Notes under the pieces: model-generated
The model's input: the letters and a program-made list of their open reading frames with translations, nothing else
The model's database searches: none
Told to the model about the DNA's origin: nothing
In this document: in pieces, positions 27,797 through 36,530 of the stretch
Layout: each line of letters opens with the position of its first letter
Numbering within the stretch: the stretch's first letter is position 1
Made by a program: the position numbers and the translations under genes
From: Streptomyces sp. TSRI0107
Lineage (GTDB): Bacteria; Actinomycetota; Actinomycetes; Streptomycetales; Streptomycetaceae
Length of the DNA: 64,000 bases
Assembly: GCF_001905845.1 (NCBI RefSeq)
Contig: NZ_LIVZ01000006.1
Span: 1 to 64,000, forward strand
Direction: 5' to 3'

Positions 27797-28069
27797 CGTC
27801 ATCCGGCCACCGCGGGACCACCGCCGGTAAAGCGCGCACCAAAACGACGAACTCCCGTTCAAGGAAATGCGCCGGATTGCCCAGTTGTAGGGACGTGGAA
27901 TTTGTCACCGCCGTCGCTTGACGCTGAACTGGGCGGATAGTGTGAGCGATCCGGTGCACCCGGCTCCCCGGCCACATGTCCGTCCAGGGGTCGCGCACTG
28001 CATGTACGAGACCCGAGCGCCTCGGAGGGGGAAGGCGCCGCGTGGCCCCGACGGAGGATTCAGGCAACC

Positions 28070-29884
28070 GTGGACGCGCAAGGCCGTGGGCGGGCGGAGC
28101 ACATCGACCCCGCAGACCAGTGGGTACTCAATCCGAACACCGGCGAATACGAACTGCGACTGAGCCCTTCCGCAGCGCAGTCGGCCGTCCCGGGTCCGCG
28201 CAGAGCCGCCTCCCGTGGCCGCGGCGCTCCGCAGGGCCGGGAACGCCGTGAGCCCCGCCCCTCCCAGGACGAGCGGAGTGGTGCGCGCGAGGGCCGGGAC
28301 AGCCGTGAGGGCCGGGGCGGCCGGGAAGGGCAGAGCGGCCGTGAGGGCCGGGGCAACCGGGAGGTTCCCGGGCCGCGCCGCGGCCGGGGCGCCGCGCCCG
28401 AGCCCGCGCCGGGGCGGCGCGGCAGACGCCCGGTGAAGAAGAAGCCGCGCGCCAAGAAGATACTGCTGTGGACCAGCGGCACGGTGGCGTTCCTGCTGGT
28501 GGCCGGGGCGGGGGCCGGGTACCTGTACATCCAGCACCTCAACGACAACATCACGTCCGTCGCCGACGACGGGGCGAGCACCGGTGGCTTCCGCAAGGAC
28601 GAGGCCATCAACATCCTGCTGATCGGCACGGACAAGCGCACCGGCGCGGGCAACGAGTCCTACGGCGACAGCGGCAGCCCCGGACACGCCGACACCACGA
28701 TCCTGCTGCACGTCTCCAAGGACCGCTCGAACGCGACGGCGCTGAGCATCCCGCGCGACCTGATCGTGGACATCCCGGACTGCCCGACCACGCAGGAGGA
28801 CGGCAGCCAGAAGGTGATCCCCGGCACGCCGAGCGAACGCTTCAACACCAGCCTGGGCCAGAGCGGCCGGACGCCGAGCTGCACCATGCGCACGGTGACG
28901 GAGCTGACCGGGATCAAGCCGGACAACTTCATGGTCGCCGACTTCAACGCGGTCAAGACGCTGACCACGGCGGTGGACGGTGTCGAGGTGTGCCTGGCCA
29001 AGGACATCAACGACGAGGACTCCAAACTCAACCTGCCCGCGGGCACCCACAAGATCGAGGGCGAGCAGGCGCTGGCCTTCGTCCGCACCCGGCACTCGGT
29101 GGGCAACGGCGGCGACCTGAGCCGGATCAACCTCCAGCAGCAGTTCCTGAGCGCGCTGATGCGCAAGCTGAAGTCGAACGACACGCTCACCGACCCGGCC
29201 AAGATGATCAAGCTGGCGGAGACGGGCACCAAGGCGCTCACCGTCGACTCCCAGCTGGACAGCATCGGCAAGCTGAAGGACCTCGGCCTCGAACTGGGCA
29301 AGCTGAACGTCAAGAACCTGACGTTCACCACGGTGCCGGTGATCGACAACCCGGCCGAGACCGTCAAGGCCACCGTCGTGCCGCATCCGACGCAGGCGCA
29401 GGAGGTCTTCGACGCGATCGCGAACGACGTCTCCTTCACCGCCGTCAAGGAGAAGAAGGCCAAGGAGAAGGCGGCGGTCGCGGCCCGGCTGAAGGGCACG
29501 AAGGCGGACCCCTCGGAGGTCCGCGTGCAGGTCCTCAACGGCGGTGCCCCCGCCGGCAGCGCGCAGGAGACGCTCCAGTGGCTGCAGAACGACGAGGGCG
29601 TCACCAAGTCCGAGAACGCGGGCAACGCCGACGCCGCGCTGAGCAAGACCACGCTCGAGTACGCGCCCGAGCAGGCCGACCAGGCCCGCCGGCTGGCCGC
29701 CATCATGGGCCTGTCCGGGTCGGCGATGAAGCCGGGCGAGAGCGTGACCAACTCCCAGGGGCTGCCCACGATGACGCTGACCCTGGGCAAGGACTTCAAG
29801 GGCGCGGGGGTGTCCCTGACCGCTCCGTCGAAGGCGCCGGATGTGGAGAAGTCCACGGCAGACAAGGTCAAGTGCGCCAGCTAG
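28070..29884 (+). CDS. LCP family phosphotransferase with LytR_C domain, paralogue 2
   Basis: This 604-residue type II membrane protein has a long Arg/Gly/Glu-rich cytoplasmic N-terminus (about 40-125, repeated REGRG-like units), a TM (about 130-150), an LCP domain (about 180-400: INILLIGTDKRTG, TILLHVSKDRSNATALSIPRD, ELTGIKPDNFMVADFNAV, ALAFVRTRHSVGNGGDLSRI) and a C-terminal LytR_C domain (about 480-585, VRVQVLNGGAPAGSA). The ribosome-binding site GGAGG is about 15 bases upstream of GTG 28070, so the start is somewhat uncertain. It is followed by another LCP gene in the same orientation. Confidence 0.93.
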   Translation: MDAQGRGRAEHIDPADQWVLNPNTGEYELRLSPSAAQSAVPGPRRAASRGRGAPQGRERREPRPSQDERSGAREGRDSREGRGGREGQSGREGRGNREVPGPRRGRGAAPEPAPGRRGRRPVKKKPRAKKILLWTSGTVAFLLVAGAGAGYLYIQHLNDNITSVADDGASTGGFRKDEAINILLIGTDKRTGAGNESYGDSGSPGHADTTILLHVSKDRSNATALSIPRDLIVDIPDCPTTQEDGSQKVIPGTPSERFNTSLGQSGRTPSCTMRTVTELTGIKPDNFMVADFNAVKTLTTAVDGVEVCLAKDINDEDSKLNLPAGTHKIEGEQALAFVRTRHSVGNGGDLSRINLQQQFLSALMRKLKSNDTLTDPAKMIKLAETGTKALTVDSQLDSIGKLKDLGLELGKLNVKNLTFTTVPVIDNPAETVKATVVPHPTQAQEVFDAIANDVSFTAVKEKKAKEKAAVAARLKGTKADPSEVRVQVLNGGAPAGSAQETLQWLQNDEGVTKSENAGNADAALSKTTLEYAPEQADQARRLAAIMGLSGSAMKPGESVTNSQGLPTMTLTLGKDFKGAGVSLTAPSKAPDVEKSTADKVKCAS

Positions 29885-29988
29885 CCGATCGGTCGGCGAA
29901 ATTGGGGGGTAACCCCACGGGTCCGTCGTGCGTCTGACTTGACGCGGGGCGGACCCGTGTCAGGCGCAGGGCGGGGAGGGCAGGGGTT

Positions 29989-31680
29989 GTGGCGCAGAGC
30001 AGTGTGCGGGGGGACGGTCCCGCGGTGGAGGACACGATGTCCCTCGCCGCGCGGGACGAGGACCCGCAGAGCGGGGAACCGGGCGGGGAACCGGGCGGCG
30101 GACCGGCGGAAGGCCGCGGCAGACACGGCGGTGGCGGCGGTGGCCGGCGGCGCGGGGGCCGTCGCGGCGCCGGGCGCTCCCGGGGACGGCGGGTGCTGCG
30201 CTGGTCGGCGACCGTGCTGGCGGTGGTCATAGCCGGCACCGCGGGAGCGGGCTACCTCTACTACCAGCACCTGAACGGCAACATCAAGAAGGACAAGCTC
30301 AACCTCGGCGACAACAAGATCGCCGCCCCGACGCCGAACGCGGCGGGTCAGACCCCGCTGAACATCCTGCTGATCGGCTCCGACGCCCGGGACAACAAGG
30401 AGAACCAGAAGCTCGGCGGCGCCCGGGAGACCTTCGGCGGCACCCCGCTCGCGGACGTCCAGATGCTGCTGCACCTGTCGGCGGACCGCAGCAACATGTC
30501 GGTGGTCAGCATGCCGCGCGACACCCTGGTGCAGATCCCCAAGTGCACCGACCCGGACGACGGGAAGGTGTATCCGGCGAGCACCCGGCCGACGGCGACC
30601 AACGAGAGCCTGGGCCATGGCGGTCCCGGTTGCACGGTGGCCACCTGGCAGGAGCTGACCGGCATCCACATCGACCACTTCATGATGATCGACTTTGCGG
30701 GTGTGGTGTCCATGGCGGACGCCATCGGCGGGGTCCCGGTCTGTGTGGACGCCAACATCCACTCCCGTAACGCCTCGGGCGAGGGCTCCGGGCTGAAGCT
30801 GGAGAAGGGCACCACCAAGATCAAGGGCGAGACGGCCCTCAAGTGGCTGCGCACCCGGTACGGCTTCGGCGACAACACCGACCTGTACCGCGCCGAGGCG
30901 CAGCACATGTACATGAACTCGATGGTCCGCGAGCTGCGCGCCAACGCCACCCTCAGCAATCCCAACAAGCTCCGCAAGCTCGCCGAGGCGGCGACCGAGG
31001 CGATCGTCGTCGACGAGGGCCTGGGCACCATCGCGAAGATGTACGACCTGGCCAACGAGCTGAAGAAGGTGCCGACCGACCGCATCACCATGACGACCAT
31101 GCCGAACCGGCTCGTCGGCAACCGGGTGGAGCCCACCGACGACGCCGAGACGGTGTTCCGGATGGTGCGCGAGGACGTCGCGCTGGACGGCAAGGACAAG
31201 AAGAAGGCCAAGAAGGAGGAGAAGGAGTCCTCCGACCCGGCGGCCGCCGACGAGGAGATCGCCGTGCAGGTGCGCAACGGCACCGGGACGGACACGCTGG
31301 CGCCGGTCGGCGGCCGGGCCGCGGCGGTGACGCAGCTGCTCACCGGTGAGGGCTTCACCCAGGCCGTGGCGGACGGCTCGGCCTATCTCGCGCAGCCGAC
31401 GACGGTGGTCCGCTTCCCGAGCGCCGACCTGGAGGGCGACGCCCAGCGGGTCGCCAAGGCCCTGGGCATACCGCTGAGCGCGGTGAAGAAGTCCACCGAC
31501 GTGTCCGGGGTCACCCTGATCGTGGGCGCGGACTGGCGCGAGGGGACGAAGTACGAGGCGCCGAAGAAGGAGGAGGACAAGACGCCGGAGTCGGCGAACG
31601 CCCTCAACGCCTCGGACGACTCCAAGTGCATGGAGGTGAACCCGAACTACACCTGGGAGAAAGAGAAGGAGAAGGAGTAG
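29989..31680 (+). CDS. LCP family phosphotransferase with LytR_C domain, paralogue 3
   Basis: The 563-residue protein starts at GTG 29989 after GGGGAGGG. It has an Arg/Gly-rich cytoplasmic stretch, a TM (about 67-87), an LCP domain (about 120-350: LNILLIGSDARDN, MLLHLSADRSNMSVVSMPRD, ELTGIHIDHFMMIDFAGV, ALKWLRTRYGFGDNTDLYRAEAQHMYM) and a LytR_C domain (about 423-515, IAVQVRNGTG). The tail is Lys/Glu-rich. It follows paralogue 2 by 104 bases and converges on a GT2 gene with a 21-bp gap. Confidence 0.93.
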   Translation: MAQSSVRGDGPAVEDTMSLAARDEDPQSGEPGGEPGGGPAEGRGRHGGGGGGRRRGGRRGAGRSRGRRVLRWSATVLAVVIAGTAGAGYLYYQHLNGNIKKDKLNLGDNKIAAPTPNAAGQTPLNILLIGSDARDNKENQKLGGARETFGGTPLADVQMLLHLSADRSNMSVVSMPRDTLVQIPKCTDPDDGKVYPASTRPTATNESLGHGGPGCTVATWQELTGIHIDHFMMIDFAGVVSMADAIGGVPVCVDANIHSRNASGEGSGLKLEKGTTKIKGETALKWLRTRYGFGDNTDLYRAEAQHMYMNSMVRELRANATLSNPNKLRKLAEAATEAIVVDEGLGTIAKMYDLANELKKVPTDRITMTTMPNRLVGNRVEPTDDAETVFRMVREDVALDGKDKKKAKKEEKESSDPAAADEEIAVQVRNGTGTDTLAPVGGRAAAVTQLLTGEGFTQAVADGSAYLAQPTTVVRFPSADLEGDAQRVAKALGIPLSAVKKSTDVSGVTLIVGADWREGTKYEAPKKEEDKTPESANALNASDDSKCMEVNPNYTWEKEKEKE

Positions 31681-31701
31681 TCCGGGTCACCTCGGCGGTG
31701 C

Positions 31702-32751
31702 TCAGCCGACCGTCACGTCCGGGTTGCCGGAGCCCGGCACGGCGGCCCGACGGGACGCGATGACCTTCCTGGCCAGCGACTTCGGGCTGGTCAGGAAGCC
31801 GAAGCCCCAGGACATGTGCATGGTGGCGAGGGCGACGGGGATCTGCAGGCGGGCCTTGAGCGGCAGCCCCTTGCCCGCGGGCACCGACCCGGCGACGATC
31901 GCCGCGAGGTAGCCGCCGGGGATCACGAAGCCCCACGGGGTGAGCGCCGCGCCGACGACGATGCCGGCCGCGATCGCGCAGACGGCGGTCGGCGGGGCGA
32001 GGTAGCGCAGGTTGATCGACCCGGCGTGGTAGCGGGCGACGACGTGCCGCCAGCGGCCGTAGTCCTTGTACTGCTTGGCGAGGGCCTTCACCGACGGCCT
32101 CGGGCGGTACGACACCTTCAGCTCGGGCGAGAACCAGATGAGCCCGCCCGCCTCCCGGATCCGGAAGTTGAGCTCCCAGTCCTGGGCGCGGATGAACTCC
32201 TCGTTGTAGCCGCCCTGCTGTTCCAGCGCCTCGCGCCGGAAGACACCGAGGTAGACGGTCTCGGCCGCCTGCGCCTCGCCACCGGTGTGGAAGGCGGCGT
32301 TGCCCACGCCGATCTTCGAGGTCATCGCGGCGGCGACCGCGTGCTCCCAGTCGTTCTCGCCCTCGGCGTGCATGATGCCGCCGACGTTCTGCGCACCGGT
32401 CTCCTCCAGGAGCCGGACCGCGGTGGCGATGTAGTCGGGCGAGAGCATGCCGTGGCCGTCGACGCGGACCACGATCGGGTGCCGGGAGGCCTTGATCGCC
32501 GCGTTGAGGGCGGCGGGGGTGCGGCCGGTCGGGTTCGGCACGGTGTGCACCCGTGGGTCCTCGCGGACCAGCTCGGCGGCGATCTCGTCCGTGCGGTCCG
32601 TCGACGGACCGAGGGCGATCACGACCTCCATCTCGCCGGCGTACTCCTGGGCGAGGATCGCGTGGACGGCGCCGCGCAGATGCCGCTCCTCGTTGAGGAC
32701 GGGCATGATCACAGACACGGCGGGGAGCTGCACGTCGGGCTTCGCGTTCAT
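31702..32751 (-). CDS. family 2 glycosyltransferase, membrane-anchored
   Basis: The 349-residue protein has a GT-A domain (about 10-240) with VSVIMPVLNEERHLRGAV, VVRVDGHGML (DxD-like Asp region), ETVYLGVFRREAL and AQDWELNFRIREAGG, the last resembling the catalytic ED/QxxRW area. Hydrophobic helices at about 255-310 anchor it. Homologues include ExoA-like succinoglycan transferases. Sitting between LCP genes, it may build the glycan that the LCP enzymes attach; this is inference from context. Confidence 0.85.
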   Translation of the reverse strand: MNAKPDVQLPAVSVIMPVLNEERHLRGAVHAILAQEYAGEMEVVIALGPSTDRTDEIAAELVREDPRVHTVPNPTGRTPAALNAAIKASRHPIVVRVDGHGMLSPDYIATAVRLLEETGAQNVGGIMHAEGENDWEHAVAAAMTSKIGVGNAAFHTGGEAQAAETVYLGVFRREALEQQGGYNEEFIRAQDWELNFRIREAGGLIWFSPELKVSYRPRPSVKALAKQYKDYGRWRHVVARYHAGSINLRYLAPPTAVCAIAAGIVVGAALTPWGFVIPGGYLAAIVAGSVPAGKGLPLKARLQIPVALATMHMSWGFGFLTSPKSLARKVIASRRAAVPGSGNPDVTVG

Positions 32752-32879
32752 AGGGGGCTCACGTTACCGCGAACGGGGGACACCGGTGCGCCCCGCCGGG
32801 GACGGTGCACCGGACCGCAGATCGTATGGGCCTACGGTGCTCACGGTTCCGCGTACGGCCGTCGTCCGGAGGTGTCCCT

Positions 32880-34349
32880 TTGTCCGCACCGCCTCGGTCC
32901 CCGGGCCGGCCCGAGCGCCGCCCGCAGCCGTCCCGCCGCGCGTCGCGTCCGCCCGTCCGGCGGAAACGGCCGCGCTGGGCCGTGCGGGCGGTGACCACCC
33001 TGTCGGTGGTGGTGCTCGCCTCGGCGGGGATCGGGCACGCGGTGCTCACCAGCCTGGAGGCGGACATCGCCCGGGTCGACGCGTTCCGCGACATGAAGAA
33101 CCGGCCCCGGGCCGGCCACGGGATGAACGTGCTGATGGTCGGCACCGACGGGCGCGAGAAGATCAGCGAGGCCGAGCGGCGCCGGTACCGGCTGGGCGGG
33201 GCGCCCTGCCGCTGCACCGACACGATCATGATCGTGCACATCTCGGAGGACCGGGAGCGGGCGAGCGTGGTGAGCCTGCCGCGGGACTCGTACGCCGAGC
33301 TGCCGCCGCACACCGACGCGACCACGGGCGAACGGCACGCCGGCCATCCGATCAAGCTGAACGCGGCGTACGCGGAGGGCGGGCCGCAGCTGACCGTGCG
33401 CACGGTCGAGCACATGACCAAGGTGAAGATCGACCACTATCTGGAGGTCGACTTCACCAGCTTCATGAAGACCGTGGACGTCCTGGGCGGGGTGAAGATC
33501 TGCACGGCCCAGCCGCTGAAGGACCGTTACAGCGGCCTGGACCTGCCGGCCGGCACCCACACCCTGCACGGCGGCGAGGCCCTCCAGTACGTCCGTGCCC
33601 GCCATGTCGACGGGGCCTCCGACCTCGGCCGGATGCGGCGCCAGCAGCGGTTCCTGGCCGCGCTGATCGACCACGCCACCTCCTCCGGGGTGCTGCTGAA
33701 CCCGATGAAGTTCCGGGACGTGGCCCAGGCCGTGCTCGGCTCGGTGCGGGCGGACAAGGGCTTCGGCACGGGCCAGCTGCTGGACCTGGGGCGGGCGATG
33801 CGGAACTTCTCACCGTCGTCGTCCGAGTTCACGACCGTCCCGATCGGGCACATGGGATACGTCGTGGAGGGCGTCGGCTCGACCCTGAAGTGGGACCCGG
33901 TGAAGGCGGAGCGCCTCTTCCGGGCCCTGCGCGACGACCGGCCGCTGGCCGCCGCGCGCCCGAGGAGCACGCCGGCGCGGGTGGTGGAGGTGCCCCCGCG
34001 GCAGATCCACGTCCAGGTGGAGAACGGCACGGACACGGCCGGGCTCGGCCGGCGCGCGGACGCGGCCCTCTCGGCGACCGGCTTCCGCACCACCGGCCGG
34101 CCGGTGAACGCTGCGGAGCGGTCCGTGCGGCGCACGGTGGTGGCGTACGACCCCCGCTGGGACCGCTCCGCGAAGTCCCTCGCGGCGGCGCTGCCCGGCA
34201 GCGAGCTGCGGCCGGTGAACGGGCAGGGCCCGCTCCTGAAGGTGATCGTCGGCGCGAACTACAAGGGCGTCACCGAGGTTCGCGCGGAGACCCCGCGCCC
34301 GGCCGGGGAGTCGCCGGTGGTGCGGGGCGACGAGGTGGCCTGCACGTGA
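32880..34349 (+). CDS. LCP family phosphotransferase with LytR_C domain, paralogue 4
   Basis: TTG 32880 is chosen because a perfect GGAGGTG lies five bases upstream; longer in-frame reading lacks a site. The 489-residue protein has a basic N-terminus, a TM (about 38-58), an LCP domain (about 82-300: NVLMVGTDGREKI, DTIMIVHISEDRERASVVSLPRD, KLNAAYAEGGPQLTVRTVE, ALQYVRARHVDGASDLGRMRRQQRFL) and a LytR_C-like C-terminus (about 380-470). It contains an unusual CRC insertion just before the DTIMIV segment. Tandem 14-15-nt repeats overlap its stop. Confidence 0.92.
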   Translation: MSAPPRSPGRPERRPQPSRRASRPPVRRKRPRWAVRAVTTLSVVVLASAGIGHAVLTSLEADIARVDAFRDMKNRPRAGHGMNVLMVGTDGREKISEAERRRYRLGGAPCRCTDTIMIVHISEDRERASVVSLPRDSYAELPPHTDATTGERHAGHPIKLNAAYAEGGPQLTVRTVEHMTKVKIDHYLEVDFTSFMKTVDVLGGVKICTAQPLKDRYSGLDLPAGTHTLHGGEALQYVRARHVDGASDLGRMRRQQRFLAALIDHATSSGVLLNPMKFRDVAQAVLGSVRADKGFGTGQLLDLGRAMRNFSPSSSEFTTVPIGHMGYVVEGVGSTLKWDPVKAERLFRALRDDRPLAAARPRSTPARVVEVPPRQIHVQVENGTDTAGLGRRADAALSATGFRTTGRPVNAAERSVRRTVVAYDPRWDRSAKSLAAALPGSELRPVNGQGPLLKVIVGANYKGVTEVRAETPRPAGESPVVRGDEVACT

Positions 34350-34420
34350 CCGAGCGCACGTGACCGAGCGCACGTGACCGACCCGCATATGACCGACCCG
34401 CATGTGACCGAGCGCGCACG
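34346..34420. repeat. imperfect 14-15-nt tandem repeat (five units)
   Basis: Units of the form GTGACCGAGCGCAC or GTGACCGACCCGCAT follow one another from the stop codon of LCP paralogue 4 (TGA at 34347). They lie in the gap before the convergent thioesterase stop codon. They look like slippage duplications. Confidence 0.7.
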
Positions 34421-34445
34421 GCCGGTCCGTGTCGACCCCGGCCGG

Positions 34446-35012
34446 TCAGTCCTCGAAGCCCTCGGCCGCGCGCTTCTCGCGGAGGTCCATGATGGCCCGG
34501 CGGCGGGCCAGGCGGTGGGTGCGCCGGATCTGGGCCTCCTGGTAGCGGCGCCGGTCGCGTTCCGTCTCCGGGATGACCGGCGGGACCTGGCGGGGCTTGC
34601 CGTCGGCGTCGACCGCGGCGAAGACGAGATAGGCGGAGCCGACCTGGGTGGGCGGGGTGGACTCGTTCCAGCGCTCGGCGAGGACGCGGACGCCGACCTC
34701 CATGGAGGTGCGGCCGGTCCAGTTGACCTGCGCCTTGACGTGGACGAGGTCGCCCACGCGGACCGGCTCCAGGAAGGCCATCTCGTCCATGGACGCGGTG
34801 ACGGCGGGACCGCCGCTGTGCCGGCCGGCGACGGCGCCCGCGGCGTCGTCGACCAGCTTCATGATCACTCCGCCGTGCACCGTACCCAGCAGGTTCGTGT
34901 CGTTGTGGGTCATGATGTGGCTGAGTGTGGTCCGGGAAGCGGAGGTGGGCTTGCCCGGGATGTCCGGGATGCCGGTAGTCTCCGGCTCCGCGGCGCTGGC
35001 CTGGTCTGTCAT
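34446..35012 (-). CDS. acyl-CoA thioesterase (hotdog fold)
   Basis: The 188-residue protein starts ATG 35012 after GGTGGAGG. It has the hotdog-helix signature LLGTVHGGVIMKLVDDAAGAVAGRH (Asn/His/Asp region) and the second-half TASMDEMAFLEPVRVGDLVHVKAQV, as in YciA/BACH acyl-CoA thioesterases. A basic C-terminal extension (RRYQEAQIRRTHRLARRR) is characteristic of the actinobacterial group. It hydrolyses acyl-CoAs; chain length is unknown. It lies on the opposite strand between LCP paralogues 4 and 5. Confidence 0.92.
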   Translation of the reverse strand: MTDQASAAEPETTGIPDIPGKPTSASRTTLSHIMTHNDTNLLGTVHGGVIMKLVDDAAGAVAGRHSGGPAVTASMDEMAFLEPVRVGDLVHVKAQVNWTGRTSMEVGVRVLAERWNESTPPTQVGSAYLVFAAVDADGKPRQVPPVIPETERDRRRYQEAQIRRTHRLARRRAIMDLREKRAAEGFED

Positions 35013-35131
35013 GTCCTCCACCTTATGCCGAACGGGCATCCGGCGAATTTGTGTCGTCTTCGCAACAGCATCGCCCCTGTTTTCCACAGGGCCTTGTAAA
35101 GCACACAGCCGCGACCGGCACACTGGGGCGC

Positions 35132-36427
35132 ATGAATGACTGGCCCGAGGGATGGTCCGACGACAACCGCGGCTCGCGCTACGGACGCGGCAGCGCCGGC
35201 GCACAGCCGGAAGGTGCCCGCGTGATGCGCCAGGTGCGGCGCGGCGGCCCAGCGGTGCCGCCCGCCTCGGGCCCGGCCGCCCCGCCGTACAACGCGGGAG
35301 TGCCGCGGCAGCCGTCGTACGTCGACGGCGGCGAGGGCGACTTCGGCGGGTACGACAGCGGCTACAACACCGGGCAGGTCTACGGCACCCCCGGCGGCCA
35401 GGGGCCGTCCGGTCCCGACGGTCCCAGAGGGCGCGGGCCGCGTCCCGCGCCGAACTGGCGGCGCCGGATCAAGGTGACCGCCATCACCCTCGCCACCGTG
35501 CTGATCGTCACCACCGTCGGCACCTACTTCTGGGCCGACTCCAAGCTCAACCGCGACGTCGACCTGTCCACGGTGATCGACCGGCCCGAGAAGGGCGAGG
35601 GCACCAACTACCTCATCGTCGGCTCCGACAGCCGCGAGGGCATGACCGACGAGCAGAAGAAGGAGCTGCACACCGGGTCCGCCGAGGGCAAGCGCACGGA
35701 CTCGATGATGATCCTGCACACCGGCGACAACGGCCCGACGCTGATCTCGCTGCCCCGTGACTCCAACGTCACGATCCCCGAGTTCCAGGGCTCCGAGTCC
35801 GGCAAGCGCCGGGCCGCGATGGGCGCGAACAAGCTGAACGCCGCGTACTCCATCGACGGGCCGACCCTGCTGGTGCGCACCGTCGAGTTCAACACCGGCC
35901 TGCACATCGACCACTACGTGGAGATCGGCTTCGCCGGCTTCGCGAACATCGTGGACGCGGTCGGCGGTGTCGAGATGGACATCCCGCAGGACATCAAGGA
36001 CACCAAGTCCGGGGCGAACTTCGAGAAGGGCAAGCAGACCCTGAACGGCGAGGAGGCCCTCGCGTTCGTCCGCACCCGGTACGCGCTGGCCGGCTCCGAC
36101 CTGGACCGCACCAAGAACCAGCAGAAGTTCCTCAACGCCCTCGCCAGCCAGGTGGCCACCCCGGGGACGATCCTCAACCCGTTCAAGCTCTACCCGACCA
36201 TGGGCGCCGGCCTGGACTCCCTCGTCGTCGACAAGGACATGGGCCTGTACGACCTGGCGTCCATGTTCTGGGCGATGAAGGGCGTCAGCGGCGGCGACGG
36301 GAAGTCCATGAACATGCCGATCGCGGGCAACGCCGCCAACGGCAACCTCCAGTGGGACATGACGAAGGTCGAGACGCTGGTGAACCAGCTGAAGAACGAC
36401 GAGAAGGTCACCGTCTCCGGCAACTGA
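35132..36427 (+). CDS. LCP family phosphotransferase, paralogue 5
   Basis: The 431-residue protein starts ATG 35132 (MNDWPEGWSDDNRGSRYG). A Gly/Pro/Tyr-rich cytoplasmic part (about 1-108) precedes a TM (about 112-132) and an LCP domain (about 155-400) with NYLIVGSDSREGM, TDSMMILHTGDNGPTLISLPRD, KLNAAYSIDGPTLLVRTVE, IDHYVEIGFAGF and ALAFVRTRYALAGSDLDRTKNQQKFL. It lacks LytR_C. It ends the envelope cluster and converges on the kinase gene across a stem-loop. Confidence 0.93.
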   Translation: MNDWPEGWSDDNRGSRYGRGSAGAQPEGARVMRQVRRGGPAVPPASGPAAPPYNAGVPRQPSYVDGGEGDFGGYDSGYNTGQVYGTPGGQGPSGPDGPRGRGPRPAPNWRRRIKVTAITLATVLIVTTVGTYFWADSKLNRDVDLSTVIDRPEKGEGTNYLIVGSDSREGMTDEQKKELHTGSAEGKRTDSMMILHTGDNGPTLISLPRDSNVTIPEFQGSESGKRRAAMGANKLNAAYSIDGPTLLVRTVEFNTGLHIDHYVEIGFAGFANIVDAVGGVEMDIPQDIKDTKSGANFEKGKQTLNGEEALAFVRTRYALAGSDLDRTKNQQKFLNALASQVATPGTILNPFKLYPTMGAGLDSLVVDKDMGLYDLASMFWAMKGVSGGDGKSMNMPIAGNAANGNLQWDMTKVETLVNQLKNDEKVTVSGN

Positions 36428-36501
36428 GGCGACCGAGGCGACTTGGGCGACCGAGGCGGCTGCGGCGACTGAAGCGGCCGGCCGGACGCCGGGCCGCGCG
36501 C

Positions 36502-36530
36502 GGCGGATCAGTCACGGAGGCTGATCCGCC
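36502..36530. terminator. terminator between LCP paralogue 5 and kinase
   Basis: GGCGGATCAG (36502-36511) pairs with CTGATCCGCC (36521-36530) around a 9-nt loop. The stop codon of the kinase gene (36508-36510) lies inside the stem, so it may end transcription from both sides. Confidence 0.7.

Noticed and set aside
28070..28480. Arg/Glu/Gly repeat region of LCP paralogue 2 as a separate gene
   Set aside because: It is continuous with the TM and LCP domain in one frame and resembles the basic cytoplasmic arms of the neighbouring LCP proteins.
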